A stretch of 49,548 bases of DNA. Origin: Treponema sp. (lineage in GTDB: Bacteria; Spirochaetota; Spirochaetia; Treponematales; Breznakiellaceae). The DNA lies in the NCBI GenBank assembly GCA_031258305.1, contig JAIRNA010000020.1:1-49548 (forward strand), in the 5' to 3' direction. Under the pieces are notes generated by a model. The model saw nothing but the letters and a program-made list of their open reading frames with translations. It was not told where the DNA came from and did not search any database. The translations under genes were made by a program, and so were the position numbers. This document shows, one piece after another, positions 17,201-25,318 of this stretch; positions within the stretch are counted from its first letter, which is position 1; each line of letters opens with the position of its first letter.

Positions 17201-17333
17201 CCAGAATGCCTTCTCCCCTCAACCAGAATTTGAACCGCAGATTTACGTGGAAATTGACAAGGATGTGGTCGAACCTTCGGAATGGGAACGGCTTGTGCCA
17301 TCCACAGGAGGATTAACAGAACCATTGAATTAA
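14202..17333 (+). CDS. Large membrane TPR protein with acidic tandem-repeat N-terminus (possible flagellar collar protein)
   Basis: A 1043-residue protein starting at GTG 14202 behind AAGAGGAAATA. Order: a 12-residue basic start (MPSLNDLEKFRN); a very acidic Asp/Ser/Pro-rich, probably disordered cytoplasmic region (about 40-330) with tandem 35-residue repeats (LESLDSFSLDALPDF); a helical section (LTEEEYKHLKNSLASF, about 365-440); one strong membrane helix (about 455-480, FLPIFWWTLFIGAVIASLF); then about 550 residues of tetratricopeptide repeats, presumably periplasmic. The order resembles the spirochaete flagellar collar protein FlcA described in Borrelia, recalled and not tested, so no symbol is given. 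No flagellar gene is adjacent. It is divergent from the CBM48-like gene. Confidence 0.8.
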   Translation: MPSLNDLEKFRNSFRNIGNEAEDLASKGLTFADFPLPDAGGADTGYETTQQELNSVPDFDLDSLFGDASGQPVDDFDIDSIFTDTPITDPPKDDSTESVDELSTFDMGDSLETFTADDLPPADGPPGGSASAQGADISSIDDLESLDSFSLDALPDFDDPSGSSAPAQDADIPSIDDLESLDSFSLDALPDFADPSGGSASAQDADIPSRDDLESLDSFSLDALPDFADPSGGSAPVQGADIPSRDDLESQDNFSLDALPDFADPSGASASAQGVDIPSGDDETTDKAEVDPSDDGEDADDMSTVDAVRDTEENEPPPLYMESDDFGAVGFDDVLSNNISDKQGKTVSEKQKFVASDDIEEINLTEEEYKHLKNSLASFPLNLRIACEELIAEEAVAPNLMSRLIKLLIKEAPIQEVADLAGKIQGRIINIPKGFEKKSGAELEAERSSFSYLFIHKFLPIFWWTLFIGAVIASLFYLSYRFIWIPLYAGSIYKDGYERIGIGQYEDANTQFNQAFKLHPVKKWFSRYAEAFIAKRQYVHAEKKYEGLLKYYPREKQGALDYASLETNILQNYEKADSILRKYILDFDVKDKDALLAVGDNALLWGEIDPSKFETAREVYARYMEAYGQSPQILEHMLKYFIRTDNLKETLPLKSYFTDPATEKKRNISPETLTELGGYLFDKQFSETEGVPDEYISAITGTRDLLLDAVEKGPDIPEAHYNLSRYYHYFNNTSEEKSSLERALPLFDSMPETSKRLKKRIDAERRYAKVLVKNKEFFASEEHLQKGIRLYEDGLSRNLFTSSPDLASLYADMGDLAYFTKENDWDMALEYYRRAEKGGWKAPEMLYRMGVAFYHQNKWAEAQEKFADATAELPLNRRILNTMGSISFLRGDYFAAEGYYGRLLKTLNEDKARFPELSPQTRPDHYALAERLMVAQNNMGVVMEALTERTGNTSYKDRALSYYIDSQRAWDSLTRNPTTFIRAGITDLVVPGVNLAYLNSQNAFSPQPEFEPQIYVEIDKDVVEPSEWERLVPSTGGLTEPLN
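14580..15045 (+). repeat. Tandem 105-base in-frame repeats
   Basis: Unit starts at 14607, 14712, 14817, 14922 and 15027 are exactly 105 bases (35 codons) apart. The units differ by few bases, and half units flank the array. It is coding, not CRISPR. Copy number is open to change by slippage or recombination without breaking the frame. Confidence 0.9.
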
Positions 17334-17367
17334 AAAAGGCGGTTTGGGAAATTCATGCAATACTCCC

Positions 17368-18390
17368 TTAAAACCGTGTTCTTCTTCTCTCCGCAAAGCC
17401 GGTTATCTTAAATTCAAATGGATCTCCATTATCGAGAATGACTTTGCCTGCGAATGAACCACAGAACTGTCTTCGCATCGTGTAATAAAAAAGTACGCGG
17501 TTACTTTCATCCCACTCTACCTCTGGTGTGAATACCATTTTCAATCTATTGTTGTTGCTGGTGAAGTGCCACGGCAGAAACCAATTCGTGGGGGATATGT
17601 GGAAGGTAACTTGATCAAGCTTATGCAGTTTGCCATCAAGGAAAAAGGCGTTTTCTGTTCCCTGACTCGAATCCGAGGAGTCGTATCCGATGCTGAAGCC
17701 TGCTTGTTTGCCGCCGCTCATACCGCAGGCGGTCGCCCAGTAGCGGATATCGGTACGTGGACGGACGCCTCGTGAGCAGTCGAAAATACCCCACGCATTG
17801 CCTTTAGTGAAGGCGATTTCCGTGGTGCCTGTCTGCATAACGCCTTCTACGGAAAAATGCGGTGCGTGAACCGAATATCGGAATGCGTTGTCTCTCCGCC
17901 ACGGCATAATGGTCGCAAGAGATTCCGCGTGAGGCGAAGGAATCAATACGACCTCTCCTCGCAATGTCTTGTGCCTATCAAAATGAGGAATGTCAATCTT
18001 TATAATACGTGCCCCACTCTTCATAACGATAAAATCAACGATAAACTTCTTCCTGTGTAATCGCACCGAACCATTTTCAATGGAATTCGGCATCTCAAAG
18101 CTTCCTAATGAAAAAAGACTCGGAAATGTATTGAAAAATTTTTTTCGGTCCCTAAGAGAAACCATATAAATGCTTACATAGCCAAGGTACCCGTTATCCA
18201 CGACCTCGAAGACAAAGAAATGAGTCGGTGAAAAGATGATGTACCGGTCAGCTTCGCTTATGCAACGGCGCGGCACAAGGAGAAGGTCCTTGTCGTAGAT
18301 GAAGAGAGGTGTGCACGCCCATCCGAAACGTATGGGCTTCCCATTGTCGTTGAATATTGAAACTGGTTCTTCTATTTTCGGCATCTTCAT
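17368..18390 (-). CDS. DUF2804 family protein
   Basis: A 340-residue DUF2804 member with family-like features: an N-terminal DNGKPIRFGWACTP, central RGVRPRTDIRYWATACG, TENAFFLDGKLHKLDQVTF, then LKMVFTPEVEWDE and a C-terminal FCGSFAGKVILDNG. ATG 18390 overlaps the stop of the FecR-like gene (ATGA). An earlier in-frame start inside that gene lacks support. It has no signal peptide. The function of DUF2804 is not established. The conserved aromatic and Gly residues suggest a lipocalin- or hydratase-like beta fold, as inference. It is more complete than the copy at 718-1764 and is coupled to a secreted/membrane partner. Confidence 0.8.
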   Translation of the reverse strand: MKMPKIEEPVSIFNDNGKPIRFGWACTPLFIYDKDLLLVPRRCISEADRYIIFSPTHFFVFEVVDNGYLGYVSIYMVSLRDRKKFFNTFPSLFSLGSFEMPNSIENGSVRLHRKKFIVDFIVMKSGARIIKIDIPHFDRHKTLRGEVVLIPSPHAESLATIMPWRRDNAFRYSVHAPHFSVEGVMQTGTTEIAFTKGNAWGIFDCSRGVRPRTDIRYWATACGMSGGKQAGFSIGYDSSDSSQGTENAFFLDGKLHKLDQVTFHISPTNWFLPWHFTSNNNRLKMVFTPEVEWDESNRVLFYYTMRRQFCGSFAGKVILDNGDPFEFKITGFAERRRTRF

Positions 18391-19325
18391 TTCTCTGAGG
18401 GCACCTGAGGGTTGAAGATAGCTGAAGTAATGACCGCAACAAGCCCTGTCCATATAAAGCCATACCCAAAATAGGTAAAAATATCGGCAGTGTTTTGGTT
18501 GTTATGCTGAAAAAGGTAATTTGAGACGACTTGACCACCCGCTCCGAGCGTAAGCAGAATCGAGCCGAACACGAAACCGGCGCTCTTCCATTTCATCTTG
18601 TTTCTAAAAGACGCGTACTCTTCCGCTCTGTGCAAGGGCCCCTGAATGGCTGGAGGCTTTTCGGATGGCAAAGCGACGGTATTCTGTAACGGAATAACAA
18701 GAGGACTCCCACCGCTAAAATTGTTCTTATTCCAATAATTGACGTTGTTTTCATTAAGCGGCTTTCGCTCTACGAGGGCAACCTGCGGAAAAGTATCCAC
18801 CGAAATCAGTTCGTGTTCGTTTATCTGTAATTCAGGAATGTTTTCAAATTTTAAGAGCGCCTTTTCCGAAAGAGTATAGATATGTAGAACTGGCGGTTTA
18901 TCTTCTACTGCCGTACCCGGATTGATGATGAAGTCAAAACCCATATCACCCTTTGCCATATACACCAGAACGGTATGCGCCTGAATAAACAAACCTTTTT
19001 GTTTGGTTTCCGGTATTTTTACCCGTATGCGCCCATAGATGATTTCCAGAGTGTCCCCCATATAAACAAGAGAGGTATTCTCAAGAATCTTAACCAATAT
19101 ACCGGACGGCAACAGTCTCATCTCTACAGAACCGCCTGGTCCTGTCTGTATCATATCCGTCTTGCCGACCGGCAACTCCTTTAGATTTTCGATCTGGTAA
19201 ATCGTACGTTGTCCGTTTGACGTAAGCACAAAATCGGCGCCTTGAGCGAGAAACAACAGCGCTTCTTCTTGTGCGAACAGTTCAGCGACCGACAGTAAGA
19301 ATAACCAATAAAAACGTCTAATCAT
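18387..19325 (-). CDS. FecR-like secreted/membrane protein
   Basis: A 312-residue protein with an N-terminal signal (about 1-18, LLSVAELFA). A beta-helical FecR-type segment follows (about 27-150): GGSVEMRLLPSGILVKILENT, then LEIIYGRIRVKIPE. After a Pro-rich linker, two hydrophobic helices lie at about 250-272 and 285-308 (SAGFVFGSILLTLGAGG and YFGYGFIWTGLVAVITSAIF). The FecR core in other bacteria senses or scaffolds in the periplasm. No TonB receptor or sigma factor is next to it, so a FecR signalling role is not implied. The ribosome binding site is GGAGG at ATG 19325. The four-base overlap with the DUF2804 gene suggests joint expression. Confidence 0.7.
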   Translation of the reverse strand: MIRRFYWLFLLSVAELFAQEEALLFLAQGADFVLTSNGQRTIYQIENLKELPVGKTDMIQTGPGGSVEMRLLPSGILVKILENTSLVYMGDTLEIIYGRIRVKIPETKQKGLFIQAHTVLVYMAKGDMGFDFIINPGTAVEDKPPVLHIYTLSEKALLKFENIPELQINEHELISVDTFPQVALVERKPLNENNVNYWNKNNFSGGSPLVIPLQNTVALPSEKPPAIQGPLHRAEEYASFRNKMKWKSAGFVFGSILLTLGAGGQVVSNYLFQHNNQNTADIFTYFGYGFIWTGLVAVITSAIFNPQVPSEK

Positions 19326-19490
19326 ACTTTTCCTCCATACCGGTTCGTGAGAAACCGCGTCTCAACAACAGTAAAATCAATTATATCATATTACAGCGAA
19401 ATAAGGAAGATATACAAAATATTTACCTAAGAATTTACGTGTAAAAGCATGAATAGGGGACGATTCGCTCTGTCACTAAAAAGAGAAGTC

Positions 19491-19519
19491 TTGAAAATTC
19501 GGTAAAGGTGGAATACATT
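19491..19519 (+). promoter_or_regulatory. Putative leaderless promoter of the zinc-ribbon gene
   Basis: TTGAAA (19491-19496), 17 bases, TACATT (19514-19519), then 6 bases to the ATG at 19526. No Shine-Dalgarno fits that ATG. Confidence 0.45.
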
Positions 19520-19525
19520 ATAAAT

Positions 19526-19927
19526 ATGTATCCGAAAATACTTTTGTTATTGCTCATAATGGCAAGCTTTATGCTTATTTGGTTTGGGCTGTCTTTTTTC
19601 TTTAAACGGATGAAAAGCTCGTCAAGGGAAACTGTAGCGGCTGTACTTGCAAAGAAACCTGCTTGTCCGCTTTGTTCGGCCCCATTGGAAGACGGGGAGA
19701 ATCTCCGGTCAACGGCTTTTCCTCAGTCTGTCCGTCTCATCAATGAAAGAATCATGTGCATAAAGGGTTGCCCGCATTGTCTATACAAAGAGCGACAGAG
19801 AACGTGCCCGGTTTGTTCGGCGCTTCTCTCCATTGACGACGTACTTGTTGCCCGTATGATTGAAAGCGGCGGAAAAATAAGTGTTAAAATTTTCGGATGC
19901 TCGAAATGCCGTGAGGCACCGCAATGA
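19526..19927 (+). CDS. Membrane-anchored zinc-ribbon protein
   Basis: A 133-residue protein beginning MYPKILLLLLIMASF, with one N-terminal membrane helix (about 3-24), a basic turn and a cytoplasmic cysteine-rich domain. The cysteines occur as CPLC, CIKGCPHC, CPVC and CSKC, enough for two C4 zinc ribbons. ATG 19526 is preferred over GTG 19508 because the promoter at 19491-19519 would place the mRNA 5' end at this ATG. I do not recognise a named family. The gene overlaps the deacetylase start by four bases (ATGA). The coupling suggests a role in the same envelope process, perhaps regulatory. Confidence 0.7.
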   Translation: MYPKILLLLLIMASFMLIWFGLSFFFKRMKSSSRETVAAVLAKKPACPLCSAPLEDGENLRSTAFPQSVRLINERIMCIKGCPHCLYKERQRTCPVCSALLSIDDVLVARMIESGGKISVKIFGCSKCREAPQ

Positions 19928-21048
19928 ATTCTTGTATCAGTGCAAAAAACCTGTGCACCTATTTAACGGACAAAGCATCCAGATTTAAATGTCCCTCTGT
20001 TTTATGGTTTGTTCGTATATTTGCCGCCTGTACCGTTTACGCGGCATGTGCCCATCCACCTCGTCCGCTGAATGTCGAATCCATGCCGGTCGCCGCGGTG
20101 ACAGCAACCTCGGTGGAATCTGTTCAAGAATCGGAGACGGCGGTAATGAAAGAGAAACCCGGTCCACCCGAAAAAACGCTGATGCAACAGGCCTTGGAGA
20201 CCGCGCAACAGGACAAAACAAAGAAGTACTTTGTCGCGGAAAAAGACAATATCACCGTGAAAGCCGATATTGACGTGGAGAACAGGCGGTTCACCGCGAT
20301 TTACGATGTAGCCCATGCAGAGGTTGATTTGCGCCATGCTATTTTGCATGTGTCTTTTTCTATTGAAGACGAGGAAACCCATGAAACGCGGACAGGCGTT
20401 CTTAAAGCCGAAGGCGCGCCAGATGCGGGGATTCTCCTCGCCTTTGACGATGATTATCACGAAAACTGGGAACGCAATTTCGGGCTTTTCGATAGGTTCG
20501 GCGCAAGGGTAACTTTTTTTGTTCAAGGCAAACCTTTGGGTTTTTGTAAACTCGCGCTAGAATGGGGGCATGATGTGGGGTACCACACCATGCATCATCT
20601 TAACCTACCGAGAGTTCCAAAGACTAAATTCTTGGAGGAATGTACAGCCGAAATCGGCGTATTCCGTGATGCTGGTATTCCGCTCAATTCCTTTGCCTAT
20701 CCGTTTGGACTCTACGAGCCGTGGATGTCGGACATTCTCCTCACTCATTTTAACATACTCCGCGGTTACGGCGTGACCTTCCACATCTATGACAGGGATA
20801 CAATTCGGGGCTTCATCGCCAGTAAAGCCATTGACAACACGCTCTACAAGAACGACAGCGAGTTTAAGGCGCTGACTCTGCTTATGTTGAGAACCGTCAA
20901 GCTCACCGGCGGCGTTTTGCCGCTTACTACCCATGACATCTCGACTCAGGCTGACTGGGGCATAAAACCGGAACGACTCGAATTCCTACTCAAAACCGCC
21001 GCAGATTTGAAACTCAAGTTCTACGTGTATAAGGATTTTCTGGATTAA
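19924..21048 (+). CDS. Polysaccharide deacetylase-like lipoprotein (NodB fold)
   Basis: A 374-residue protein with a hydrophobic stretch ending in VYAAC (C42, possible lipidation site) behind an unusually long 25-residue basic N-region. A low-complexity linker precedes the NodB-type domain (about 160-374). Motif 1 is LAFDDD (D175, D176), motif 2 is HTMHH (H221, H225) and motif 3 is FAYPFGLYEP. The late motif TTHD is also present. The DDH metal triad of carbohydrate esterase family 4 therefore appears complete. It would deacetylate a cell-wall or exopolysaccharide amino sugar outside the cytoplasm. The substrate is unknown. Its ATG overlaps the zinc-ribbon gene stop. Confidence 0.8.
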   Translation: MNSCISAKNLCTYLTDKASRFKCPSVLWFVRIFAACTVYAACAHPPRPLNVESMPVAAVTATSVESVQESETAVMKEKPGPPEKTLMQQALETAQQDKTKKYFVAEKDNITVKADIDVENRRFTAIYDVAHAEVDLRHAILHVSFSIEDEETHETRTGVLKAEGAPDAGILLAFDDDYHENWERNFGLFDRFGARVTFFVQGKPLGFCKLALEWGHDVGYHTMHHLNLPRVPKTKFLEECTAEIGVFRDAGIPLNSFAYPFGLYEPWMSDILLTHFNILRGYGVTFHIYDRDTIRGFIASKAIDNTLYKNDSEFKALTLLMLRTVKLTGGVLPLTTHDISTQADWGIKPERLEFLLKTAADLKLKFYVYKDFLD

Positions 21049-21100
21049 ATGCAGGATTTTGAGAGTCGTCTGGGTTCATTTCAGAACACCTCAAAAAAAT

Positions 21101-21129
21101 TTGCCGTTTGCTTTGATTTTTAGTATATT
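21101..21129 (+). promoter_or_regulatory. Promoter of htpG
   Basis: TTGCCG (21101-21106), 17 bases, TATATT (21124-21129). The predicted leader is about 32 bases and contains a GGAGA ribosome binding site. No CIRCE heat-shock operator is visible. Confidence 0.5.
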
Positions 21130-21167
21130 TACCGCACATATTTACTATTAAACCAAATGGAGAAACT

Positions 21168-23048
21168 ATGGCACAACATCAATTTCAAACCGAGGTGAGC
21201 AGACTCCTTCACCTCATCATTCACTCCCTTTACTCAAATAGGGAGATATTTTTGCGGGAACTTGTGTCCAATGCTTCGGATGCTCTGGACAAACTCAAGT
21301 ACCTGACCGTCGCGGATGATGCTTACAAGGGCATTGTCTTTGAGCCGCGTATCGACATCTCTTTTGACAAGGATAAGAAAACGCTCACCGTCGCGGACAA
21401 TGGTATCGGTATGAATGAGCGGGACATGGTTGAAAGTCTCGGCACCATCGCTCGCTCTGGTACGCGGCAGTTTTTGGAAAAACTCGCCGCAGACGCCAAG
21501 AAAGACTCCAACCTCATTGGGCAGTTCGGCGTTGGCTTCTATTCCGCGTTTATGGTCGCGGATAAAATAGAAGTGCTGAGTCGTAAGGCGGGCGAAGAAG
21601 CGGCATGGAAATGGGTCAGTGAAGGCAAGGAAAGCTACGACATCGAAGTCGCGGAGCGAGACTCCCAAGGTACTACCGTCACTCTATTCCTGACCGAAGA
21701 AGGCGTAGAATTCGCCAACCGATGGTCAATCGAGGACATTGTCAAACGCTACAGCAACCACGTCGCCTTTCCTATCTACCTTACCTACGACCAAAAAGAA
21801 TATGATGACAAAGGCAAGGAAAAGGGAAGCGTCACCAAAACCGACCAGGTGAACGATGGCGCGGCAATTTGGCGTAAAAGCAAGTCCGAGCTGAAGAATG
21901 AGGACTACGTTGAATTTTACAAACAAATCGCCCACGACACGGACGATCCGCTGTTTTATGTTCATACCAAAGCTGAAGGTACACTCGAATACAATACTCT
22001 TTTCTATGTGCCGAAGAAAGCGCCTTTCGACCTTTACCAAGTTGACTACAAGCCCGGAGTGAAACTCTACGTTAAGCGGGTATTCATCACAGATGACGAT
22101 AAAGAGCTTATGCCTACTTGGTTACGGTTCGTGCGCGGGGTCATTGACAGCGAAGACCTGCCCTTGAACGTGAGTCGGGAAATCCTGCAACAGAATAAGA
22201 TTCTTTCCAACATACGTACCGCTTCCGTGAAGAAACTGCTCGCCGAATTCAAAACCATTGCGGAAACAGACAAGGAAAAATGGGACATTTTCGTAAGCCA
22301 ATACAACCGTCCGCTTAAAGAGGGCGTGTATCAGGACTGGGCAAACAGGGAAGCTATTATCGAGCTGTTGCGCTTCAAAAGCACAGCAGTTGAAGGATGG
22401 ACGAGTTTCGCAGAGTATGTTTCCCGCATGAAAGATGGACAGAAAAACATCTACTACATCAGCGGTGGTGACGAAAAAAACCTGCGCGCTTCTCCGCTTT
22501 TGGAGGCGTGGCGGGCAAAAGGCATTGAAGTTCTCATCATGGATGGGGAAATCGACGAAATCGTTTTGCCATCTATTCCCAAATACGAAAAACAGGATGG
22601 CGAAACGACTTTATCATGGGACATTAAAGGCGTAAATCACGTGGGCGCGGACGCGGAACTCGATAAAACAGACAAACAGTCCGAAAAAGACCTGCAACCA
22701 GTACTTGACAAGCTGAAAAAAGCGCTCGGCGACCGCGTGAAAGACGTGAAACTGTCGAAACGCCTACACGATTCGCCGTCATGTATCGTTACGGACGAAA
22801 AAGACCCCAGCATCCAGATGGCGCAAATGTTCAAGGCGATAGGTCAACCGGTGCCGGACGTCAAGCCTGTTTTGGAAATCAACGGCGAACACCCGATTGT
22901 GACGCGGCTCAAGGACTGTACTGACGAGGAGCGTATCGCGGATGTGGCGATTGTCTTGCTTGATCAAGCTCTGCTCGTGGAGGGCATCCGCCTTTCCGAC
23001 AGTGCGGGCTTTGTCAAACGCCTGAATCGCTTGCTGACTGGCGCGTAA
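21168..23048 (+). CDS. htpG: Molecular chaperone HtpG (Hsp90)
   Basis: A standard-length bacterial Hsp90 (626 residues), an ATP-driven cytoplasmic dimeric chaperone. The N-terminal GHKL ATPase shows REIFLRELVSNASDALDKL (adenine/Mg site), DNGIGM and GQFGVGFYSAF (lid). The middle domain carries RRVFI-type VKRVFITDD and GVIDSEDLPLNVSRE with the catalytic Arg. The C-terminal dimerisation domain is complete. The linker is short, as in bacteria. ATG 21168 has a GGAGA site. It is monocistronic. The charged middle segment (SVTKTDQVNDGAAIW) is intact. Confidence 0.98.
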   Translation: MAQHQFQTEVSRLLHLIIHSLYSNREIFLRELVSNASDALDKLKYLTVADDAYKGIVFEPRIDISFDKDKKTLTVADNGIGMNERDMVESLGTIARSGTRQFLEKLAADAKKDSNLIGQFGVGFYSAFMVADKIEVLSRKAGEEAAWKWVSEGKESYDIEVAERDSQGTTVTLFLTEEGVEFANRWSIEDIVKRYSNHVAFPIYLTYDQKEYDDKGKEKGSVTKTDQVNDGAAIWRKSKSELKNEDYVEFYKQIAHDTDDPLFYVHTKAEGTLEYNTLFYVPKKAPFDLYQVDYKPGVKLYVKRVFITDDDKELMPTWLRFVRGVIDSEDLPLNVSREILQQNKILSNIRTASVKKLLAEFKTIAETDKEKWDIFVSQYNRPLKEGVYQDWANREAIIELLRFKSTAVEGWTSFAEYVSRMKDGQKNIYYISGGDEKNLRASPLLEAWRAKGIEVLIMDGEIDEIVLPSIPKYEKQDGETTLSWDIKGVNHVGADAELDKTDKQSEKDLQPVLDKLKKALGDRVKDVKLSKRLHDSPSCIVTDEKDPSIQMAQMFKAIGQPVPDVKPVLEINGEHPIVTRLKDCTDEERIADVAIVLLDQALLVEGIRLSDSAGFVKRLNRLLTGA

Positions 23049-23162
23049 GGGCGCGAGGAAGTAAAAGGTATACCCGGTGCGGATATAAGCGAAATTACCG
23101 GACTCTCTGAAAGGAAATAAACACTGTCCGATAACAATATCAGTAGTTTATTTGAGAATAAA

Positions 23163-24746
23163 ATGAATAACCTTGTAAGCGCTGAAACATCGGCTTTGAT
23201 TGACAGAACAGCCTCGACAGAATGGGGGCTTAACCCTTTTGCCCTCGTGGAAGCCGCTGGAAGGAACATGGCGGACAAACTTGCCGTCTTCTTAGATGCC
23301 GCCAGCGGTGGAGAACACCAAAAGACAAAAGAATGGACACCGTTTCGAATGTTAAGAAACCCTCTGGAGGTAGTTGCGTTTGTTGGGTCAGGCAACAACG
23401 GTGCGGACGCTATGGTTATGCTCAAGACTCTCATTCTGAATGGCAAATTGCAACCGGCCCATTGTAGGGTTATCCTCAACCGAATGTCAACGGAAGCGGA
23501 GCAAACCCCGCGTTCCGAATCGCTTAAGTTGCTTGTCAAGATGGGCGTCCCGTTTTTTGATTTTGCGGCATGGAAGGTTTCTCCTTGCAATAAAAATGCC
23601 GCAATCGTCATTGACGGCATAGCCGGCACGGGTTTAAAAGAACAGCTTGCGGGAACGGCGATGGAAATGGCGCGGACAATCAACGAAATGAAACGGCAAG
23701 CGCCGGTAGTGGTAGTAAGTATTGACGTGCCGTCCGGACTGTTTGATGAATGGTCTGTCGATATGCCCATTGTGAACGCGGACATAACGCTTGCTGTGGA
23801 ACCCCGAAAGCTTTGCCTTTACAAGCCATCTGCGCGGATTTTTGCCGGAAGAATAGAGGGCGTTGACGGCATTTTCCCGCAAAAGATCGTTGACGCCTTT
23901 GTGGATAAGGAAAACGCGGAACTGTTCACATGGGAGACGGTGAAGACACGAATTCCTAAAATTGCGTTGAACGTGCATAAGTACCAACGAGGGCTCGCGG
24001 AGATTCACGCGGGTTCCGTTGGATGCGCGGGAGCGGCGCGTATTGCAGCAACAGGAGCACAGACCACAGGAGCTGGACTCGTACGGCTTTTGATTGATGA
24101 GGCGCTTTACCCCATACTCGCTCGTACTGCGGGTGGGGTCATGGTCGCGACGGAAACAGACCAAAGCGATAGGTGGAAGCCGGACGCTGTGCTTTTGGGA
24201 CCGGGCTGGGGTAACGCGACTGACAGGCCAGCACTATTTGAGAAAACGCTGTCGCGGGCAGCCGCAAATGGCGCAACCGTTGTCCTTGATGCGGACGCTA
24301 TCCCTTTGTTTCAGAAAATAAACTCGTCCCTTCTTTCTGGAGCTATACTTACGCCCCATGTCGGTGAATTCCTCAAATTCGCTAACGTATATTGTGGCGT
24401 TTCGAAAGAGACAGCTCTTTCGAATCTTATTCCGATTCTAAAAAGAATCGCCGCGCAAACACGGGCAACTATTCTTTTTAAGAGCCATGTACTTATCGTC
24501 GTTGATGCTGACGGAAGAATCGGCGTTGTTGATGGTATGACGCCTGTGTTGGCAACCGGCGGCTCTGGGGACCTACTCGCCGGTATGACCGTAGGACTTG
24601 CGGCGCGGCGTGTCGCGGATCCGTTCATCTGTGCAGTCGCCGCTGCGAGCCTCCTTGTTGCGGCGGGAAAAGCCGCAGATTCCTTCGCGGACCCATTAGA
24701 ATTGGCAAAAATTGTCTCAAAACTGGCATCTGAAGCGTGGGCGTAA
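23163..24746 (+). CDS. nnrDE: Bifunctional NAD(P)H-hydrate epimerase / ADP-dependent dehydratase
   Basis: A 527-residue YjeF-type fusion that repairs damaged NADHX/NADPHX. The N-terminal epimerase (about 1-225) has FALVEAAGRNMAD, the VGSGNNGADAMVML phosphate loop and VSIDVPSGLFDEW. The C-terminal ribokinase-like dehydratase (about 240-527) has LLGPGWGN, LDADAIPLF, ILTPHVGEF and the catalytic LATGGSGDLLAGM. The usual HKGxxG motif is replaced by HKYQRGLAEIHAGS, a small deviation. ATG 23163 has only a weak GAGAA site. It stands alone between htpG and gatC. Confidence 0.93.
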   Translation: MNNLVSAETSALIDRTASTEWGLNPFALVEAAGRNMADKLAVFLDAASGGEHQKTKEWTPFRMLRNPLEVVAFVGSGNNGADAMVMLKTLILNGKLQPAHCRVILNRMSTEAEQTPRSESLKLLVKMGVPFFDFAAWKVSPCNKNAAIVIDGIAGTGLKEQLAGTAMEMARTINEMKRQAPVVVVSIDVPSGLFDEWSVDMPIVNADITLAVEPRKLCLYKPSARIFAGRIEGVDGIFPQKIVDAFVDKENAELFTWETVKTRIPKIALNVHKYQRGLAEIHAGSVGCAGAARIAATGAQTTGAGLVRLLIDEALYPILARTAGGVMVATETDQSDRWKPDAVLLGPGWGNATDRPALFEKTLSRAAANGATVVLDADAIPLFQKINSSLLSGAILTPHVGEFLKFANVYCGVSKETALSNLIPILKRIAAQTRATILFKSHVLIVVDADGRIGVVDGMTPVLATGGSGDLLAGMTVGLAARRVADPFICAVAAASLLVAAGKAADSFADPLELAKIVSKLASEAWA

Positions 24747-24841
24747 ATGTTCAGAAGCGGTTCAGCCAGGAAATATTATACATATTCTTGTTTATTTTAA
24801 GAATGGGATCGCTTTTACTCTACAGAACATGGGGAACGGTC

Positions 24842-24870
24842 TTGACAAAATCCGTCTTTTATGATATCAT
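24842..24870 (+). promoter_or_regulatory. Leaderless promoter of gatC
   Basis: Perfect TTGACA (24842-24847), 17-base spacer, TATCAT (24865-24870), then 6 bases to ATG 24877. The transcript should begin at or next to the start codon. No Shine-Dalgarno is present. Confidence 0.7.
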
Positions 24871-24876
24871 ACCGTT

Positions 24877-25200
24877 ATGACAGTCAAGGATTTGCAAGAG
24901 ACCGCGGCTTTGGCGCACCTTAATCTTAAGGACGAAGAATTGGCATCCGCGTATCCGGCTTTCGAGCAGATGCTCGGCTTTTTCGCGGCAATGCAAGCGG
25001 CCGACAATGACACAGAGGCGTTCACCGTCCCTATCACGAGTCTCTCCCGCGATGTGCGCGTCGTGGACTCGGCGTTTTTCCGTGCTGATACGCTCACCGA
25101 CACAGTGGAGTCAAAACTGACGGACGTGGAAAATGAGATTCTGCTCAATAACGCGGGTGAACGAGATGCACGGTTCATACTGATACCAAATGTGTTATAA
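24877..25200 (+). CDS. gatC: Aspartyl/glutamyl-tRNA amidotransferase subunit C
   Basis: A 107-residue GatC, the small subunit that clamps GatA to GatB in the enzyme converting Glu-tRNA(Gln) (and Asp-tRNA(Asn)) to the amide. The family pattern is clear: VKDLQETAALAHLNLKDEELA, FEQMLGFFAAMQAADN, then ITSLSRDVRVVDSAFFRADT. The length is normal. The start lies 6 bases after a -10 box, so initiation is probably leaderless. gatA follows 264 bases later on the same strand, separated by a large palindromic element. gatB is not in the window. Confidence 0.9.
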   Translation: MTVKDLQETAALAHLNLKDEELASAYPAFEQMLGFFAAMQAADNDTEAFTVPITSLSRDVRVVDSAFFRADTLTDTVESKLTDVENEILLNNAGERDARFILIPNVL

Positions 25201-25318
25201 ATAAGGAATGAAGGATTGGAAGTTGGGTTCATTGTTACTAAACAGGTATAAAAAATATAAAGCTTTATTTTGCTAATAAACCTTATTTCTTACTCTTGAC
25301 TCCTTTAACAGTGGATTT

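Noticed and set aside
22964-23785. Minus-strand frame of about 273 codons across htpG/nnrDE
   Set aside because: Antisense to two well-recognised genes, Ser/Thr-rich composition typical of shadow frames.
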